This document shows positions 34,589-43,385 of a stretch of 64,000 nucleotides of DNA, piece by piece (position 1 is the stretch's first letter; every line of letters begins with the position of its first letter). The position numbers and the translations under genes are program-made. Source of the DNA: Paenibacillus wynnii (GTDB lineage Bacteria > Bacillota > Bacilli > Paenibacillales > Paenibacillaceae). The notes below the pieces were generated by a model that ran no database searches, was not told the origin of the DNA, and saw nothing but the letters and a program-made list of their open reading frames with translations. The DNA lies in the NCBI RefSeq assembly GCF_030812855.1, contig NZ_JAUSTK010000005.1:1-64000 (forward strand), given 5' to 3'.

Positions 34589-34681
34589 TTATTTGATTCC
34601 CAGCATCATTAAAATACAGTTAGCCAGTTCGGTACCATGTGCACCACAGGTATGTATGCATTGAGCTATAACTGAACCCAT
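34589..34681 (-). CDS. 30-residue Cys-containing peptide (unlisted small ORF)
   Basis: Read on the minus strand, ATG at 34681 follows GGAGGTGACTTAATA, a near-perfect ribosome site. The frame encodes 30 residues starting MGSVIAQCIHTCGAHGTELA and ending NCILMMLGIK, then TAA. It has three Cys and two His. A terminator at 34538-34568 has T-runs in both directions. I know of no family with this sequence. It could be a secreted or metal-binding peptide, a sporulation peptide or a regulator. The quality of the ribosome site and the terminator support expression. Confidence 0.6.
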   Translation of the reverse strand: MGSVIAQCIHTCGAHGTELANCILMMLGIK

Positions 34682-34840
34682 TATTAAGTCACCTCCTCAA
34701 AGCTTTATATTTCATTTATACACCTAAAATGTGTAGATAGTATGAAGAGAGGTAAACCAGCTGATGAATTCGGATAACATAATGGACAAAATAACTCCAT
34801 ATACCTGTAGCAAGTGATATTTTGCGAAGGGGGAGTAAGT

Positions 34841-35659
34841 TTGGACGTTTTTGTTGCCCGTTCATTAGATGAAATAAGGTTTTGGTCCAGAATCATGAAA
34901 GAGCATGCCCTTTTTCTTGGGTTGGGCTTTAGAGCTGAGGATACTCAACTTAAAAGCGAAGCTAATCGTTTTTATACTATATTTGAGAATATTGAGAGAA
35001 GGTCGCATGAGTACCAAATGGATGCAGATCCAAACATGATTAAGGACTTTAATACAGAGGTTCGTGTTGCAACGACTAATATTTGGGCATTTAAAAGAAT
35101 GGTGCTAGGGCTTATACTGCAGTGCAAACTTCCGGGAGGAACTAATTTTCCTTTGTTAGTCGATCATGTAAGCAGGGAGGCTAATTATTTCAGGAACCGC
35201 TTGGATGAACTCAATTCAGGAACATTAGAACCATTACCGGATGCTATTATCGATGAAAATGTCTTTTTCCTAAAAATCATGGCTGATCACGCTAAATTTA
35301 TCGGGCATCTGCTGGATCCATCCGAACGTAAATTGGTCGATCAAGCCAAGGAGTTTAGTAATGACTTTGATACGCTGATGTTCCAAGCTGCTGATTTGAG
35401 CAGTATGCGTCCGCAATCTCAGACCGTCCCCTTACTGAGTCAGTTTGTTGATGAGAATCGAGTATCAGTGAAGTCATTGCGTGATTTCAAGAAAACAGCA
35501 CGTGATTTAATCGAAGAATGCCGGATAAAAAGCATCATTCATCCGTTGTTGGCGGATCATGTATTCCGTGAAGCTGAACGTTTTCTATATATCCTCGATA
35601 TGTTTGATCAATCTTTATCGGGTGTTAAGGTAAACAAGAGGGAAATATTGCACTCCTAA
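34841..35659 (+). CDS. DUF2935-type protein
   Basis: 272 residues from TTG 34841, eight bases after AAGGGGGAG. An upstream in-frame ORF start at 34814 has no ribosome site. Two helical units recur, each with an HxxF pattern: EIRFWSRIMKEHALFLGLGF and VFFLKIMADHAKFIGHLLD. Further His/Glu residues lie in LVDHVSREANYFR and LADHVFREAERFLY. This is the DUF2935 family, a ferritin-like or metal-binding helical protein. It is followed by a strong terminator and appears to be a single-gene unit. Confidence 0.75.
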   Translation: MDVFVARSLDEIRFWSRIMKEHALFLGLGFRAEDTQLKSEANRFYTIFENIERRSHEYQMDADPNMIKDFNTEVRVATTNIWAFKRMVLGLILQCKLPGGTNFPLLVDHVSREANYFRNRLDELNSGTLEPLPDAIIDENVFFLKIMADHAKFIGHLLDPSERKLVDQAKEFSNDFDTLMFQAADLSSMRPQSQTVPLLSQFVDENRVSVKSLRDFKKTARDLIEECRIKSIIHPLLADHVFREAERFLYILDMFDQSLSGVKVNKREILHS

Positions 35660-35681
35660 TTGGTTAATAGGATATGAATTG

Positions 35682-35712
35682 AAAAAACGAGCTGTCAGCG
35701 GCTCGTTTTTTT
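35682..35712 (+). terminator. Intrinsic terminator after DUF2935
   Basis: Stem AAAAAACGAGC / GCTCGTTTTTT is perfect, followed by T-run. Confidence 0.85.
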
Positions 35713-35743
35713 GTCGAAGTGATCTCTGGAAATACAAGGGGAA

Positions 35744-35971
35744 TTAGAGCAGTAGTTTTAGAAGGCTAACTATTAAGAAAAATGACCCCATTACTATAAC
35801 TACCAGGCCACCGAATTTCATAGAGAGTATATACCCTTCGCTTGGCTCCGAGTCCCCTTTGACTTTCCATCCTTCACTCATGCGCCACCCAAACGTAGGG
35901 TTACGGATAGCAAATATGCCATATCCGATTAATAGGACTCCGATTAACAGGACTCCGATAAATACAAACAT
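35744..35971 (-). CDS. DUF6199-like two-helix membrane protein
   Basis: 75 residues from ATG 35971 behind GGGGATG. The longer frame to 36025 has no ribosome site. An N-terminal membrane helix is followed by NPTFGWRMSEGWKVKGDSEPSEGY, a pattern typical of DUF6199 proteins, then a second membrane helix at the C-terminus. Function is unknown. It is divergent from the next small membrane-protein gene. Confidence 0.65.
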   Translation of the reverse strand: MFVFIGVLLIGVLLIGYGIFAIRNPTFGWRMSEGWKVKGDSEPSEGYILSMKFGGLVVIVMGSFFLIVSLLKLLL

Positions 35972-36049
35972 TAGATCATCCCCTTTAATTAGAAATACGA
36001 AAACCTGTATGGAATGTTCCACCAAAAATTACTAAGGAGATGAAGTAGG

Positions 36050-36262
36050 ATGTCAACAAGTTCAGGAACATTTTTCGTTGGGGGTTTAGGTTTTTTTTCA
36101 ATATTTATCTGGTTAGTGACAGTAGGAATGGGGTTATGCGCGTTTGTGTTATTTGTCAAAATGGCCCTTAGAGTAATCGCAGCCTTGGACTTATACATAT
36201 ATGCTAAAAATCGCGAAATACGCACTCATTATGAATCGCCAAAAATGGAGGAGATGAATTAG
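36050..36262 (+). CDS. Small membrane protein, unknown
   Basis: 70 residues with ATG at 36050 and AAGGAG 10 bp upstream. Two predicted membrane helices (GLGFFSIFIWLVTVGMGLCAF and following) precede a polar tail, NREIRTHYESPKMEE. No family was recognised. A terminator follows at 36287. It may be divergently coupled with the DUF6199-like gene. Confidence 0.55.
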   Translation: MSTSSGTFFVGGLGFFSIFIWLVTVGMGLCAFVLFVKMALRVIAALDLYIYAKNREIRTHYESPKMEEMN

Positions 36263-36286
36263 AACTACTCGAAAATACGTACACAG

Positions 36287-36328
36287 GAAGTAATGAGGGT
36301 TTTTCCTTCGTTGCTTCTTTTTTTTTAT
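36287..36328 (+). terminator. Intrinsic terminator
   Basis: GAAGTAATGAGG pairs with CCTTCGTTGCTTC through G-U pairs, followed by nine T. Confidence 0.7.
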
Positions 36329-36334
36329 TGCCTA

Positions 36335-36385
36335 TTTACATGAATCGATGAATTAGTGTATTATTGCCGTAGTACACTAATTCAT
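36335..36385 (+). promoter_or_regulatory. Promoter and GntR(YtrA)-type operator of the ABC operon
   Basis: TTTACA (36335-36340), 18-bp spacer, TATTAT (36359-36364). A perfect inverted repeat ATGAATTAGTGTA (36348-36360) / TACACTAATTCAT (36373-36385) overlaps the -10, fitting repression by the GntR protein encoded in the operon. Confidence 0.7.
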
Positions 36386-36416
36386 TGGTTCAATTCATTG
36401 AGAAGGGGAGATCGGG

Positions 36417-37157
36417 ATGAGAGCATGGGCAGCTTTATTGAAAAAAGATTTTAAATTAACAAGAACCGTGTTTTTCGTAGGACTTGTAATTAATTTGTTG
36501 ATGGTAATGTTGACGATATATTTGGGGACGATAGCAGGTAATACATTGCTTATGTTTATTCCTTTAGTAGTTGCTGTTGTTTTTCATGCTTTATATGTTC
36601 CGATTATTGTGTTTATCAGTTTGAGGATAGAGGTGAATCAGCTGCATTTGTGGCTGCATAATCCCCAACCAGCTTCTACATTGTTAATTAGTAAAATTGT
36701 AAACGGGCTTATTATGATCGTGATTTCCTTATTGATGTTATATGTGATGTCGGGATTGCTGGTTATACCTAAGTTCAACTTATTTGAAGCGTATTGGGCG
36801 GATACTTGGATATCAGCATTAATCATTTTCCCCCATATTATTATGATCTCTACAGCAATTGGCGTTTGGGTGTTATTTCTTTGGGCGCTATTCCAATTTG
36901 TTAAGAATACAATCGGGCGTTGGAGCTGGTTAGTAGTTATTGGGGCTGTTATCATACCACCTTGGGCATCTGCCCTATTCGAATCCACTAATCTATATCG
37001 ATTAGTAACTAGATGGGGGAACATTACCTATGATTTCCCTACATTTTCAATAGATCCTTTACAAACCTATGCAGGAGAATATCTCTATAACTTCATTATT
37101 ATCATTGGAGTGTTCTTTCTGACCGCGTGGATCATGGACAACAAAGTTGAGGTGTAA
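36417..37157 (+). CDS. ABC transporter permease (ABC-2-like)
   Basis: 246 residues, with about six membrane segments and no signal peptide. It is the first gene of an operon with a GntR regulator (3 bp downstream) and an ATPase. This arrangement is typical of YtrABC/BcrAB-like systems for cell-wall-active compound sensing or efflux. No substrate motif exists. RBS AGAAGGGGAG and ATG 36417 are clear. Confidence 0.8.
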   Translation: MRAWAALLKKDFKLTRTVFFVGLVINLLMVMLTIYLGTIAGNTLLMFIPLVVAVVFHALYVPIIVFISLRIEVNQLHLWLHNPQPASTLLISKIVNGLIMIVISLLMLYVMSGLLVIPKFNLFEAYWADTWISALIIFPHIIMISTAIGVWVLFLWALFQFVKNTIGRWSWLVVIGAVIIPPWASALFESTNLYRLVTRWGNITYDFPTFSIDPLQTYAGEYLYNFIIIIGVFFLTAWIMDNKVEV

Positions 37158-37160
37158 ACG

Positions 37161-37556
37161 ATGGATGACTTTAATGCTTCAAAGCCAATTTATCTGCAAT
37201 TAGCAGATCGAATTAATCGACAAATTGTAAGCAAAGAATTGAAAGCAGGGGAGAAGCTTCCTTCTGTCCGTGATATGGGGATAAAATACAGTGTTAATCC
37301 AAACACAATTCAGCGTACTTACAGTGAGTTAGAGCGTGAAGGCATTCTGGAAACGAGAAGAGGCCAAGGTACATTTGTTACGGAACAAGAAGATCGGTTG
37401 GTTCAACAACGAGAACATTTGAAACATGAGCAGATACAGTTATTCGTCGAGGTCATGCAGGAAATGGGATACAGCTCATCTGAGATGATTTCAGGGCTGA
37501 AAGACCACTTAGACAAATTTGAGATAGGAGATGAGCAGCGTGATTCAAATGACTAA
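37161..37556 (+). CDS. GntR-family regulator, YtrA subfamily
   Basis: 131 residues. The winged helix occupies ~10-75 (PIYLQLADRINRQIVSKELK, LPSVRDMGIKYSVNPNTIQRTYSELE). The remaining ~50 residues are helical without a ligand domain, as in the short YtrA group. The operator at 36348-36385 is upstream of its own operon, so autorepression is likely. Its stop codon overlaps the start of the ATPase gene. Confidence 0.9.
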   Translation: MDDFNASKPIYLQLADRINRQIVSKELKAGEKLPSVRDMGIKYSVNPNTIQRTYSELEREGILETRRGQGTFVTEQEDRLVQQREHLKHEQIQLFVEVMQEMGYSSSEMISGLKDHLDKFEIGDEQRDSND

Positions 37557-38229
37557 TGTTTCTAAAAAATATATGAAACAGTCTGCACTTAAGGACATTT
37601 CATTATCTTTGCCTATAGGTAAAATCATTGGCATTGTGGGTGAGAACGGCAGTGGGAAGTCAACGCTACTCAGACTTATTTCCGGACTATCCCTTCCCAC
37701 GAGTGGGAGTGTAACGGTAAATGGAGAAAGAGCCAATCGAAGAATCAGCAAAGTCGTTTCCTATTTATCGGAGGTTGGTTCTTTTTATCACATATACACA
37801 GTAAAAGAAGCAATGGATTTTCAAGCTTCCCAGTTTACTGACTTTAACATGGCTAAAGCGGATGAAATCATGAAGTTTATGCAGCTGGAGCCTGATATGA
37901 AAATTAAAAATCTCTCCAAAGGAAATCGCGGTCGACTAAAAATCATGCTTACTTTGGCCAGAGAAGTACCCTACCTTTTGATGGATGAGCCATTTTCCGG
38001 ACTTGACCCTATGGTGCGGGAATCCATCGTTAGAGGAATGATTTCTTATGTTGACTTGGAATCTCAGACATTAATCATGACGTGTCACGAGACTACGGAA
38101 ATCGAATCATTACTGGACAGCTTCATTGCGATCAAAGAGGGTTCATTACTTAGAATGGCTGATGTGGAAGAATTACATGAATTAGAGGGTCTCAGTATCA
38201 CGGGATGGATGAAGAAGAATTATGTTTAG
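37540..38229 (+). CDS. ABC transporter ATP-binding protein
   Basis: 229 residues from GTG 37540, nine bases after AGGAG. An ATG at 37531 is too close to the ribosome site. Walker A is IVGENGSGKSTLLRLI, the ABC signature is LSKGNRGRLKI (a variant lacking the usual second Gln), Walker B is PYLLMDEPFSGLDP, and the switch His is in TCHETTEIESLL. The protein works with the permease two genes upstream. The degenerate signature suggests a regulatory or efflux rather than import role. Confidence 0.88.
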   Translation: MIQMTNVSKKYMKQSALKDISLSLPIGKIIGIVGENGSGKSTLLRLISGLSLPTSGSVTVNGERANRRISKVVSYLSEVGSFYHIYTVKEAMDFQASQFTDFNMAKADEIMKFMQLEPDMKIKNLSKGNRGRLKIMLTLAREVPYLLMDEPFSGLDPMVRESIVRGMISYVDLESQTLIMTCHETTEIESLLDSFIAIKEGSLLRMADVEELHELEGLSITGWMKKNYV

Positions 38230-38244
38230 TAGGAGGGGATAAAT

Positions 38245-39153
38245 ATGAAAGCAATGGTCTACTCCAAATACGGATCTCCCGATGTTCTTCATCTGAAAGA
38301 GGTAGAAAAACCTACACCCAAGGACAATGAAATATTGGTGAAAATATATGCGACAACGGTAACTGCAGGGGACTGGCGTATGCGGAAGGCTGACCCATAC
38401 CTAGCAAGACTTTACAATGGTCTTTTAAGGCCCAAAAAAGTACAAATCTTAGGATTTGAGTTAGCTGGAGAAGTTGAAGCCCTAGGCAAAGGTGTAACAC
38501 GGTTTGAGAAAGGTGATCAAGTTTTTGCATGCACTGGTATTAGCTTTGGTGCATATGCCGAGTACAGATGTCTATCTGAAGATGGAATGGTAGCCGTCAA
38601 ACCGACTAATGTCACCTATGAGGAGGCCGCCGCTGTTCCTGTTGGGGGAATTACCGCGTTAAGTTATCTTAGAAAAGGAAATATCACGGGTGGAACGAAG
38701 GTACTGATTTATGGAGCGTCTGGAAGTGTAGGTACTTATGCGGTACAGCTTGCCAAATATTATGGGGCGGATGTAACAGGGGTATGCAGTACTACGAATC
38801 TTGAAATGGTGAAATCTATAGGCGCCGATAGAGTAATTGATTATACGAAACAGGATTTCACAGCAAGTGAAGAACGTTTTGATTTAATCTTTGATGCCGT
38901 TGGGAAAAAAACATCGAAAATAACAAAATCAACATGCAAGAAGGTGCTTCACCCGAACGGGAAATATGTGAGTGTGGACATGTCAGAAAAGCAACGTATT
39001 GAAGATCTAATCCTTCTGAAAGAGCTTACTGAGGCTGGTAAGATCAAGCCGGTCATAGACAGAAGCTATTCATTTGAACAGATTCCCGATGCTCATAGGT
39101 ACGTTGAGAAAAAACACAAAAAGGGGAACGTGGTCATCACTGTAACGAAATAA
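38245..39153 (+). CDS. Zinc-independent NAD(P)-dependent MDR oxidoreductase
   Basis: 302 residues. It begins [20 protein letters not shown], typical of quinone-reductase-like medium-chain dehydrogenases, with [18 protein letters not shown] and the nucleotide loop [23 protein letters not shown]. Catalytic-zinc Cys/His are absent at the usual positions. The natural substrate is an enone or quinone. ATG 38245 follows TAGGAGGGG, 15 bp after the ATPase, so it is the fourth gene of this operon. Confidence 0.85.
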   Translation: MKAMVYSKYGSPDVLHLKEVEKPTPKDNEILVKIYATTVTAGDWRMRKADPYLARLYNGLLRPKKVQILGFELAGEVEALGKGVTRFEKGDQVFACTGISFGAYAEYRCLSEDGMVAVKPTNVTYEEAAAVPVGGITALSYLRKGNITGGTKVLIYGASGSVGTYAVQLAKYYGADVTGVCSTTNLEMVKSIGADRVIDYTKQDFTASEERFDLIFDAVGKKTSKITKSTCKKVLHPNGKYVSVDMSEKQRIEDLILLKELTEAGKIKPVIDRSYSFEQIPDAHRYVEKKHKKGNVVITVTK

Positions 39154-39176
39154 ATTCAAAAAAGGAGACGGAACAA

Positions 39177-39602
39177 ATGGATGCTAACAGGGCTGTTAGA
39201 ATGAACGAGGTCTCGTTGTTTCGTCTTTATTTACTGAGGGGACTGTACCTTCTTATCATCGTGGGACTCGGTATCGTGGTATGGCCTGGAGTCATCCACC
39301 AAGAAGAGCCGTGGGAACTGATGGAAGGAGTGGTCGCCTGCATGCTGGCCGCCTTTTCGGCTCTTTCAGTTCTAGGACTGCGGTATCCGCTGCAAATGTT
39401 GCCTTTACTTCTATGGGAATTGGTATGGAAGTCGATTTGGCTGATCGTTGTTGCGCTCCCACTGTGGTTCTCCGGTCAAATGGATGAGTCAACCTGGGCG
39501 ACGGCCTCATCCTGCTTGCTGGTCGTGATTTTTCCTTTCGTCATTCCTTGGCGCTATGTGTTTACACACTACGTGAAGAAGCACGGCGATCGGTGGCACT
39601 GA
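39177..39602 (+). CDS. Predicted four-helix membrane protein
   Basis: 141 residues, four hydrophobic segments (YLLIIVGLGIVVW, ACMLAAFSALSVLGL, LIVVALPLWFSGQ, CLLVVIFPFVIPW) and a basic C-terminus. RBS AAAGGAGACGG. It lies 23 bp after the oxidoreductase in the same direction. Base composition is more GC-rich than its neighbours. No family was recognised. Confidence 0.6.
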   Translation: MDANRAVRMNEVSLFRLYLLRGLYLLIIVGLGIVVWPGVIHQEEPWELMEGVVACMLAAFSALSVLGLRYPLQMLPLLLWELVWKSIWLIVVALPLWFSGQMDESTWATASSCLLVVIFPFVIPWRYVFTHYVKKHGDRWH

Positions 39603-39630
39603 AAAAGTATAGAAAGAAGGGAACTAACTA

Positions 39631-40386
39631 ATGAATACCAATAAGAAAAGAGCAATGCTTGTAGGAGTTCTATTTATACTTGCTGCGGTTACTTCAATAT
39701 TTGGTCTTATTTTATATGATCCTATCCTTAATGGCCCCGATTATCTAATTCAAGGTTCTGAAAATGCAAACCAGGTCATACTTGGAGCGGTTTTCGAATT
39801 AATTCTGGTCTGTTCAGCTATTGGCACTTCGATTACATTGTTTCCATTACTAAGAAAGCAAAATGAAAGTCTAGCTCTTGGGTATGTTTGTTTCAGGTTT
39901 CTTGAAGCCGTAATTATTACTGTGGGTGTAATCAGCGTATTGTCCTTATTGACCTTAAGTCAGGAATTCGTAAAAGCAGGAGCACCGAATGCATCCTCTT
40001 TTCAAACATCAGGTTCATTATTAAAAGCCGTACACGACTGGACCTTTATGTTAGGCCCTAATTTCATGCTGGGCATCAATACGATGATGTGCAGTTATCT
40101 ACTCTATACATCAAAACTCGTTCCCCGATTTATTTCCGTCATGGGTCTTACCGGAGCAACACTAATCTTTCTTGCAGCCATCTTAGAAATGTTCGGTATC
40201 ATTCTTCAACTTTCAACGTGGGGAGCCATTTTGGCGATACCGGTAGCCCTTTATGAAATGACTCTAGCGATATGGCTCATAGTTAAAGGATTCAATGAGG
40301 TGTTAAATGCTCATCACAATCCTTTGGTGATTCAGAAACAGAACTACATGTTGGAAGATGAAATTAAAGCTCAGAAAATTCTTTGA
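39631..40386 (+). CDS. DUF4386-type membrane protein
   Basis: 251 residues, about six membrane segments. The blocks RAMLVGVLFILAAVTSIFGLI, YVCFRFLEAVIITVGVISVL and LKAVHDWTFMLGPNFMLGIN are characteristic of DUF4386. Function is unknown. RBS GAAGGGAA. It is the last gene before a strong terminator, so it may be the tail of the operon beginning at 36417. Confidence 0.75.
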   Translation: MNTNKKRAMLVGVLFILAAVTSIFGLILYDPILNGPDYLIQGSENANQVILGAVFELILVCSAIGTSITLFPLLRKQNESLALGYVCFRFLEAVIITVGVISVLSLLTLSQEFVKAGAPNASSFQTSGSLLKAVHDWTFMLGPNFMLGINTMMCSYLLYTSKLVPRFISVMGLTGATLIFLAAILEMFGIILQLSTWGAILAIPVALYEMTLAIWLIVKGFNEVLNAHHNPLVIQKQNYMLEDEIKAQKIL

Positions 40387-40405
40387 GAACAATTAGATAG
40401 ATTTT

Positions 40406-40443
40406 AAAGAGGTGTGCTTACTTCAGCACACCTCTTTTTTTCA
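40406..40443 (+). terminator. Intrinsic terminator
   Basis: Perfect AAAGAGGTGTGCT / AGCACACCTCTTT with T-run. Confidence 0.85.
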
Positions 40444-40507
40444 GATGTTAGACTGACGTTTGGCTGACAAGCAAGTTGACATTCAAACAGGAATAACATA
40501 AAGTTAA

Positions 40508-40535
40508 ACTATTCAATAAATTAATTGAATAGTTG
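40508..40535. promoter_or_regulatory. ArsR-type operator
   Basis: AACTATTCAAT and ATTGAATAGTT form a perfect 11-bp inverted repeat around AAATTA (40508-40535), just before the ArsR-rhodanese start. ArsR/SmtB repressors bind sites of this kind. Confidence 0.75.
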
Positions 40536-40548
40536 AGGGGTGTTTAGT

Positions 40549-41214
40549 GTGAAAGAGAGAGAATTTAAAGATGAGTTATTTACAGAATTCGCTCGCATTG
40601 GCAAGTGTTTATCTAGCCCAAAAAGATTAGAGATCCTTGATGTACTTACACAAGGTCCAAAATCAGTAGAGAGGATATCCCAAATCACTTCAATGTCTAT
40701 CGCAAATGTTTCTCAACATTTGCAATCTCTTTATTACGCGAAGCTTGTTGATTTTAGAAAGCGTGGAAATTTCGTTTATTATGAATTAGCCGATCCAGCT
40801 GTTTTGCATTTCTTGAACTCTTTTTATGATCTTTCAGAGAAACAATTGATTGAAGTACAGCACATAAAGGAACAATTTATGGGCCAATTTTCAGAAGTTG
40901 AAGCAGTATCAATGGACGAATTATTAAAACACTTAGAGTCTGGAGAGATTACTCTTCTGGATGTACGGCCTAAAGATGAATATGACGCAGCTCATATTCC
41001 AGGCGCACTATCGATCCCAATTGAAGAACTGGCTGAGCAGTTATCCGCTTTGCCACAAGACACAAAAATTGTCGCTTATTGCCGTGGACCTTATTGCTTG
41101 ATGGCTATTAAAGCTATTGAGTTGCTTAAAGCTCAGGGGTTTGATGCGAGTCGTTTGGATAAAAGCGTTCATGAATGGAATGACTATGTAGGTAAGGAAG
41201 TGTTAGCTCCATGA
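40549..41214 (+). CDS. ArsR-type regulator fused to a rhodanese domain
   Basis: 221 residues from GTG 40549, with GAGGGG upstream. Residues ~5-90 are an ArsR winged helix (EFARIGKCLSSPKRLEILDVL, MSIANVSQHLQSLYYAKLV). After a linker, ~120-215 is a rhodanese domain with the catalytic Cys in VAYCRGPYCLMA and LLDVRPKDEYDAAHIPGAL. Fusions of this kind (BigR/CstR relatives) sense persulfide or reactive sulfur species. It overlaps the DsrE gene by 4 bp (ATGA), showing translational coupling. Confidence 0.9.
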   Translation: MKEREFKDELFTEFARIGKCLSSPKRLEILDVLTQGPKSVERISQITSMSIANVSQHLQSLYYAKLVDFRKRGNFVYYELADPAVLHFLNSFYDLSEKQLIEVQHIKEQFMGQFSEVEAVSMDELLKHLESGEITLLDVRPKDEYDAAHIPGALSIPIEELAEQLSALPQDTKIVAYCRGPYCLMAIKAIELLKAQGFDASRLDKSVHEWNDYVGKEVLAP

Positions 41215-41531
41215 AGTTAGGGATTATTCTCCAAACAAAAGAGTCTGAGAAAGCGTGGAATGCGTTTCGATTCGCTAACGCGGCACTAAAGAAACAACAT
41301 AAAGTTAGGTTTTTCTTAATGGGAGAAGCCGTAGAATGTGAGTCTATTACCCATCCACAACATAATGTATTTGAACAAATGACAACTTTTAATGTTCAAG
41401 GTGGAGAATTGTTGGCTTGCGGGGCATGCTTGAAGTCTAGAGAGTTGGAAGATTCAACTCAGTGTCCTATCTCCACAATGAATGATTGTGTAGAACTCGT
41501 TGAGTGGGCCGATAAGACGGTGACATTTTAA
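41211..41531 (+). CDS. DsrE-family sulfur-relay protein
   Basis: 106 residues. The fold pattern KLGIILQTKESEKAWNAFRF, then FFLMGEAVECES and GGELLACGACLKSRELEDS, matches DsrE/DsrF/YchN proteins. Cys residues in LACGACLKSR could carry persulfide. It follows the ArsR-rhodanese gene by overlap. A role in sulfur transfer or detoxification fits, although the family also includes proteins of unknown role. Confidence 0.75.
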   Translation: MKLGIILQTKESEKAWNAFRFANAALKKQHKVRFFLMGEAVECESITHPQHNVFEQMTTFNVQGGELLACGACLKSRELEDSTQCPISTMNDCVELVEWADKTVTF

Positions 41532-41576
41532 CGTTGCACAAAAAACTTAGTTCAATGCTGTGGAAGGATGTTTTGA

Positions 41577-42878
41577 ATGCATATGTCGAAATCCTCAATC
41601 AAACAAGAAGAAATAATAAATAGTTACATTGAATCACCGGATAAACAGCGAAAACTGTATCGTCGCACACTAGTTACTGTTATATTTTCTCAGATATTCG
41701 GAGGTGCAGGACTTGCAGCTGGAGTAACTGTGGGAGCTTTACTGGCTCAGGATATGCTTGGCACAGATGACTTCACTGGTGTTCCAACAGCTTTATTTAC
41801 GCTTGGTTCAGCAGTTGCAGCTTTGTTGGTCGGAAGAATATCTCAGAAGCATGGTAGAAGATTTGGATTGGGTTTAGGATTTATTACAGGTGGTATAGGA
41901 GCAATTGGTGTTATAATAGCTGCCGTTCTAAATAGTATTTGGCTGCTCCTTCCCGCCCTTCTTGTTTACGGTGCAGGAACTGCAACTAATTTGCAGGCCC
42001 GATATGCCGGTACAGATTTAGCAAACTCAAAACAGAGAGCAACAGCGGCAAGTATGGCGATGGTATTCACAACAATTGGAGCAGTGGCCGGACCGAATCT
42101 TGTTAACGTAACAGGAGAGTTTGCAGTTTCAATGGGTATTCCCAGTCTAGGCGGACCATTTATTTTAGCAGCAGCGGCATATATATTAGCTGGTATTATA
42201 CTGCTCATATTCCTTCGTCCTGATCCGCTTCTGATCGCGAATGCTCTCGCCGTTCGTTCAGTTGGTGCCAGACAATATACTGATAATCAATTGGGACAGC
42301 CATTAGAGCGAAGAGGTGTAATTCTTGGGGCTTCGGTCATGATTTTAACTCAGATTGTTATGGTTGCGATTATGACAATGACACCAGTACATATGAAGCA
42401 TCATGGACATGGGCTGGGTGATGTAGGCTTAGTTATAGGATTTCATATCGGTTCAATGTATCTCCCGTCTTTAATTACTGGTATATTGGTTGATAAAATC
42501 GGACGCAAGATAATGGCTGTTGCTTCAGGTGTAACATTACTTACTTCGGGGGTTGTAGCTGCACTTGCACCTGCCGACTCAATGGTTATGTTAATAGTCG
42601 CTCTTTCACTTCTAGGATTGGGATGGAATTTTGGCTTAATTAGTGGAACTGCTTTAATTGTAGACTCAACAACGCCTACGAATAGAGCCAAAGTACAAGG
42701 ATCAGTAGATGTTCTAATAGCATTGGCGGGTGCCTCCGGAGGAGCATTATCAGGGATGGTGGTTGCACATTCGAGCTATGCAGCTCTCTCTTTTACTGGT
42801 AGTATCCTTTCTTTATTACTAATTCCGATCATGTTTTGGCCGTACAACAGAGGAAGTAACTTAAATAATCAAGGATAG
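41577..42878 (+). CDS. MFS transporter linked to the sulfur-sensing operon
   Basis: 433 residues, twelve predicted membrane segments. ATG 41577 has GGAAGGATG upstream. The helix 2-3 loop is VGRISQKHGRRFGLGLGF, close to the MFS signature, and IGRKIMAVASG lies in the second half. It is 45 bp from the DsrE gene. The three genes are likely co-transcribed under the operator at 40508. A sulfur compound as exported substrate is inferred only from context. Confidence 0.85.
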   Translation: MHMSKSSIKQEEIINSYIESPDKQRKLYRRTLVTVIFSQIFGGAGLAAGVTVGALLAQDMLGTDDFTGVPTALFTLGSAVAALLVGRISQKHGRRFGLGLGFITGGIGAIGVIIAAVLNSIWLLLPALLVYGAGTATNLQARYAGTDLANSKQRATAASMAMVFTTIGAVAGPNLVNVTGEFAVSMGIPSLGGPFILAAAAYILAGIILLIFLRPDPLLIANALAVRSVGARQYTDNQLGQPLERRGVILGASVMILTQIVMVAIMTMTPVHMKHHGHGLGDVGLVIGFHIGSMYLPSLITGILVDKIGRKIMAVASGVTLLTSGVVAALAPADSMVMLIVALSLLGLGWNFGLISGTALIVDSTTPTNRAKVQGSVDVLIALAGASGGALSGMVVAHSSYAALSFTGSILSLLLIPIMFWPYNRGSNLNNQG

Positions 42879-42922
42879 AGAAAGAACAAGGCTACAAATA
42901 ACAAAATTTAGTTCCATAAACT

Positions 42923-42970
42923 AGCGGCAGCTTAGGACTTTTATTTCGGTCCAAGGTTGCCGCTGTTTTG
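42923..42970 (+). terminator. Intrinsic terminator of the sulfur operon
   Basis: AGCGGCAGCTTAGGAC pairs with GTCCAAGGTTGCCGCT, followed by GTTTT. Confidence 0.7.
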
Positions 42971-42972
42971 AC

Positions 42973-43385
42973 ATTAGGCACCGGTTTAAACGTATGTATC
43001 GAATAAGGATGCTTCTTACGAAAACAATTAGTAATTATTTTCATGCGTTTGCGGGTAATGTTATCCTGATGAAATTGTAATCCCCGACAGAATCTCTCTG
43101 CGTTTCATTAACGGCAGTCCTCGTAGATTCTGACCTTTGTATGTAGTATATCAAAAACGGTATAATAAGCCGGCAGTGTGGCTGTAAGGCGTTGTATTTT
43201 ATCTGTCTTTAGTGCTTAAAACTGACTCATCACCGACTCAAAGTCTGACACTCTATTTTTGGTTCGAATATATAATCGCTATGACTGAACGGACTAAAGT
43301 AGTGAAGCCTACGAAAGTCTATATGCGAATAGTTTGTTCAATACAAATCGGAGATCTCCACTAAAGTTATGTTTCCTCCACGGTG
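42973..43385. other. About 410 bp without a supported gene
   Basis: I see no ORF with a ribosome site and no strong repeat. It separates the plus-strand sulfur operon from the minus-strand genes at 43386-44574. Confidence 0.45.
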
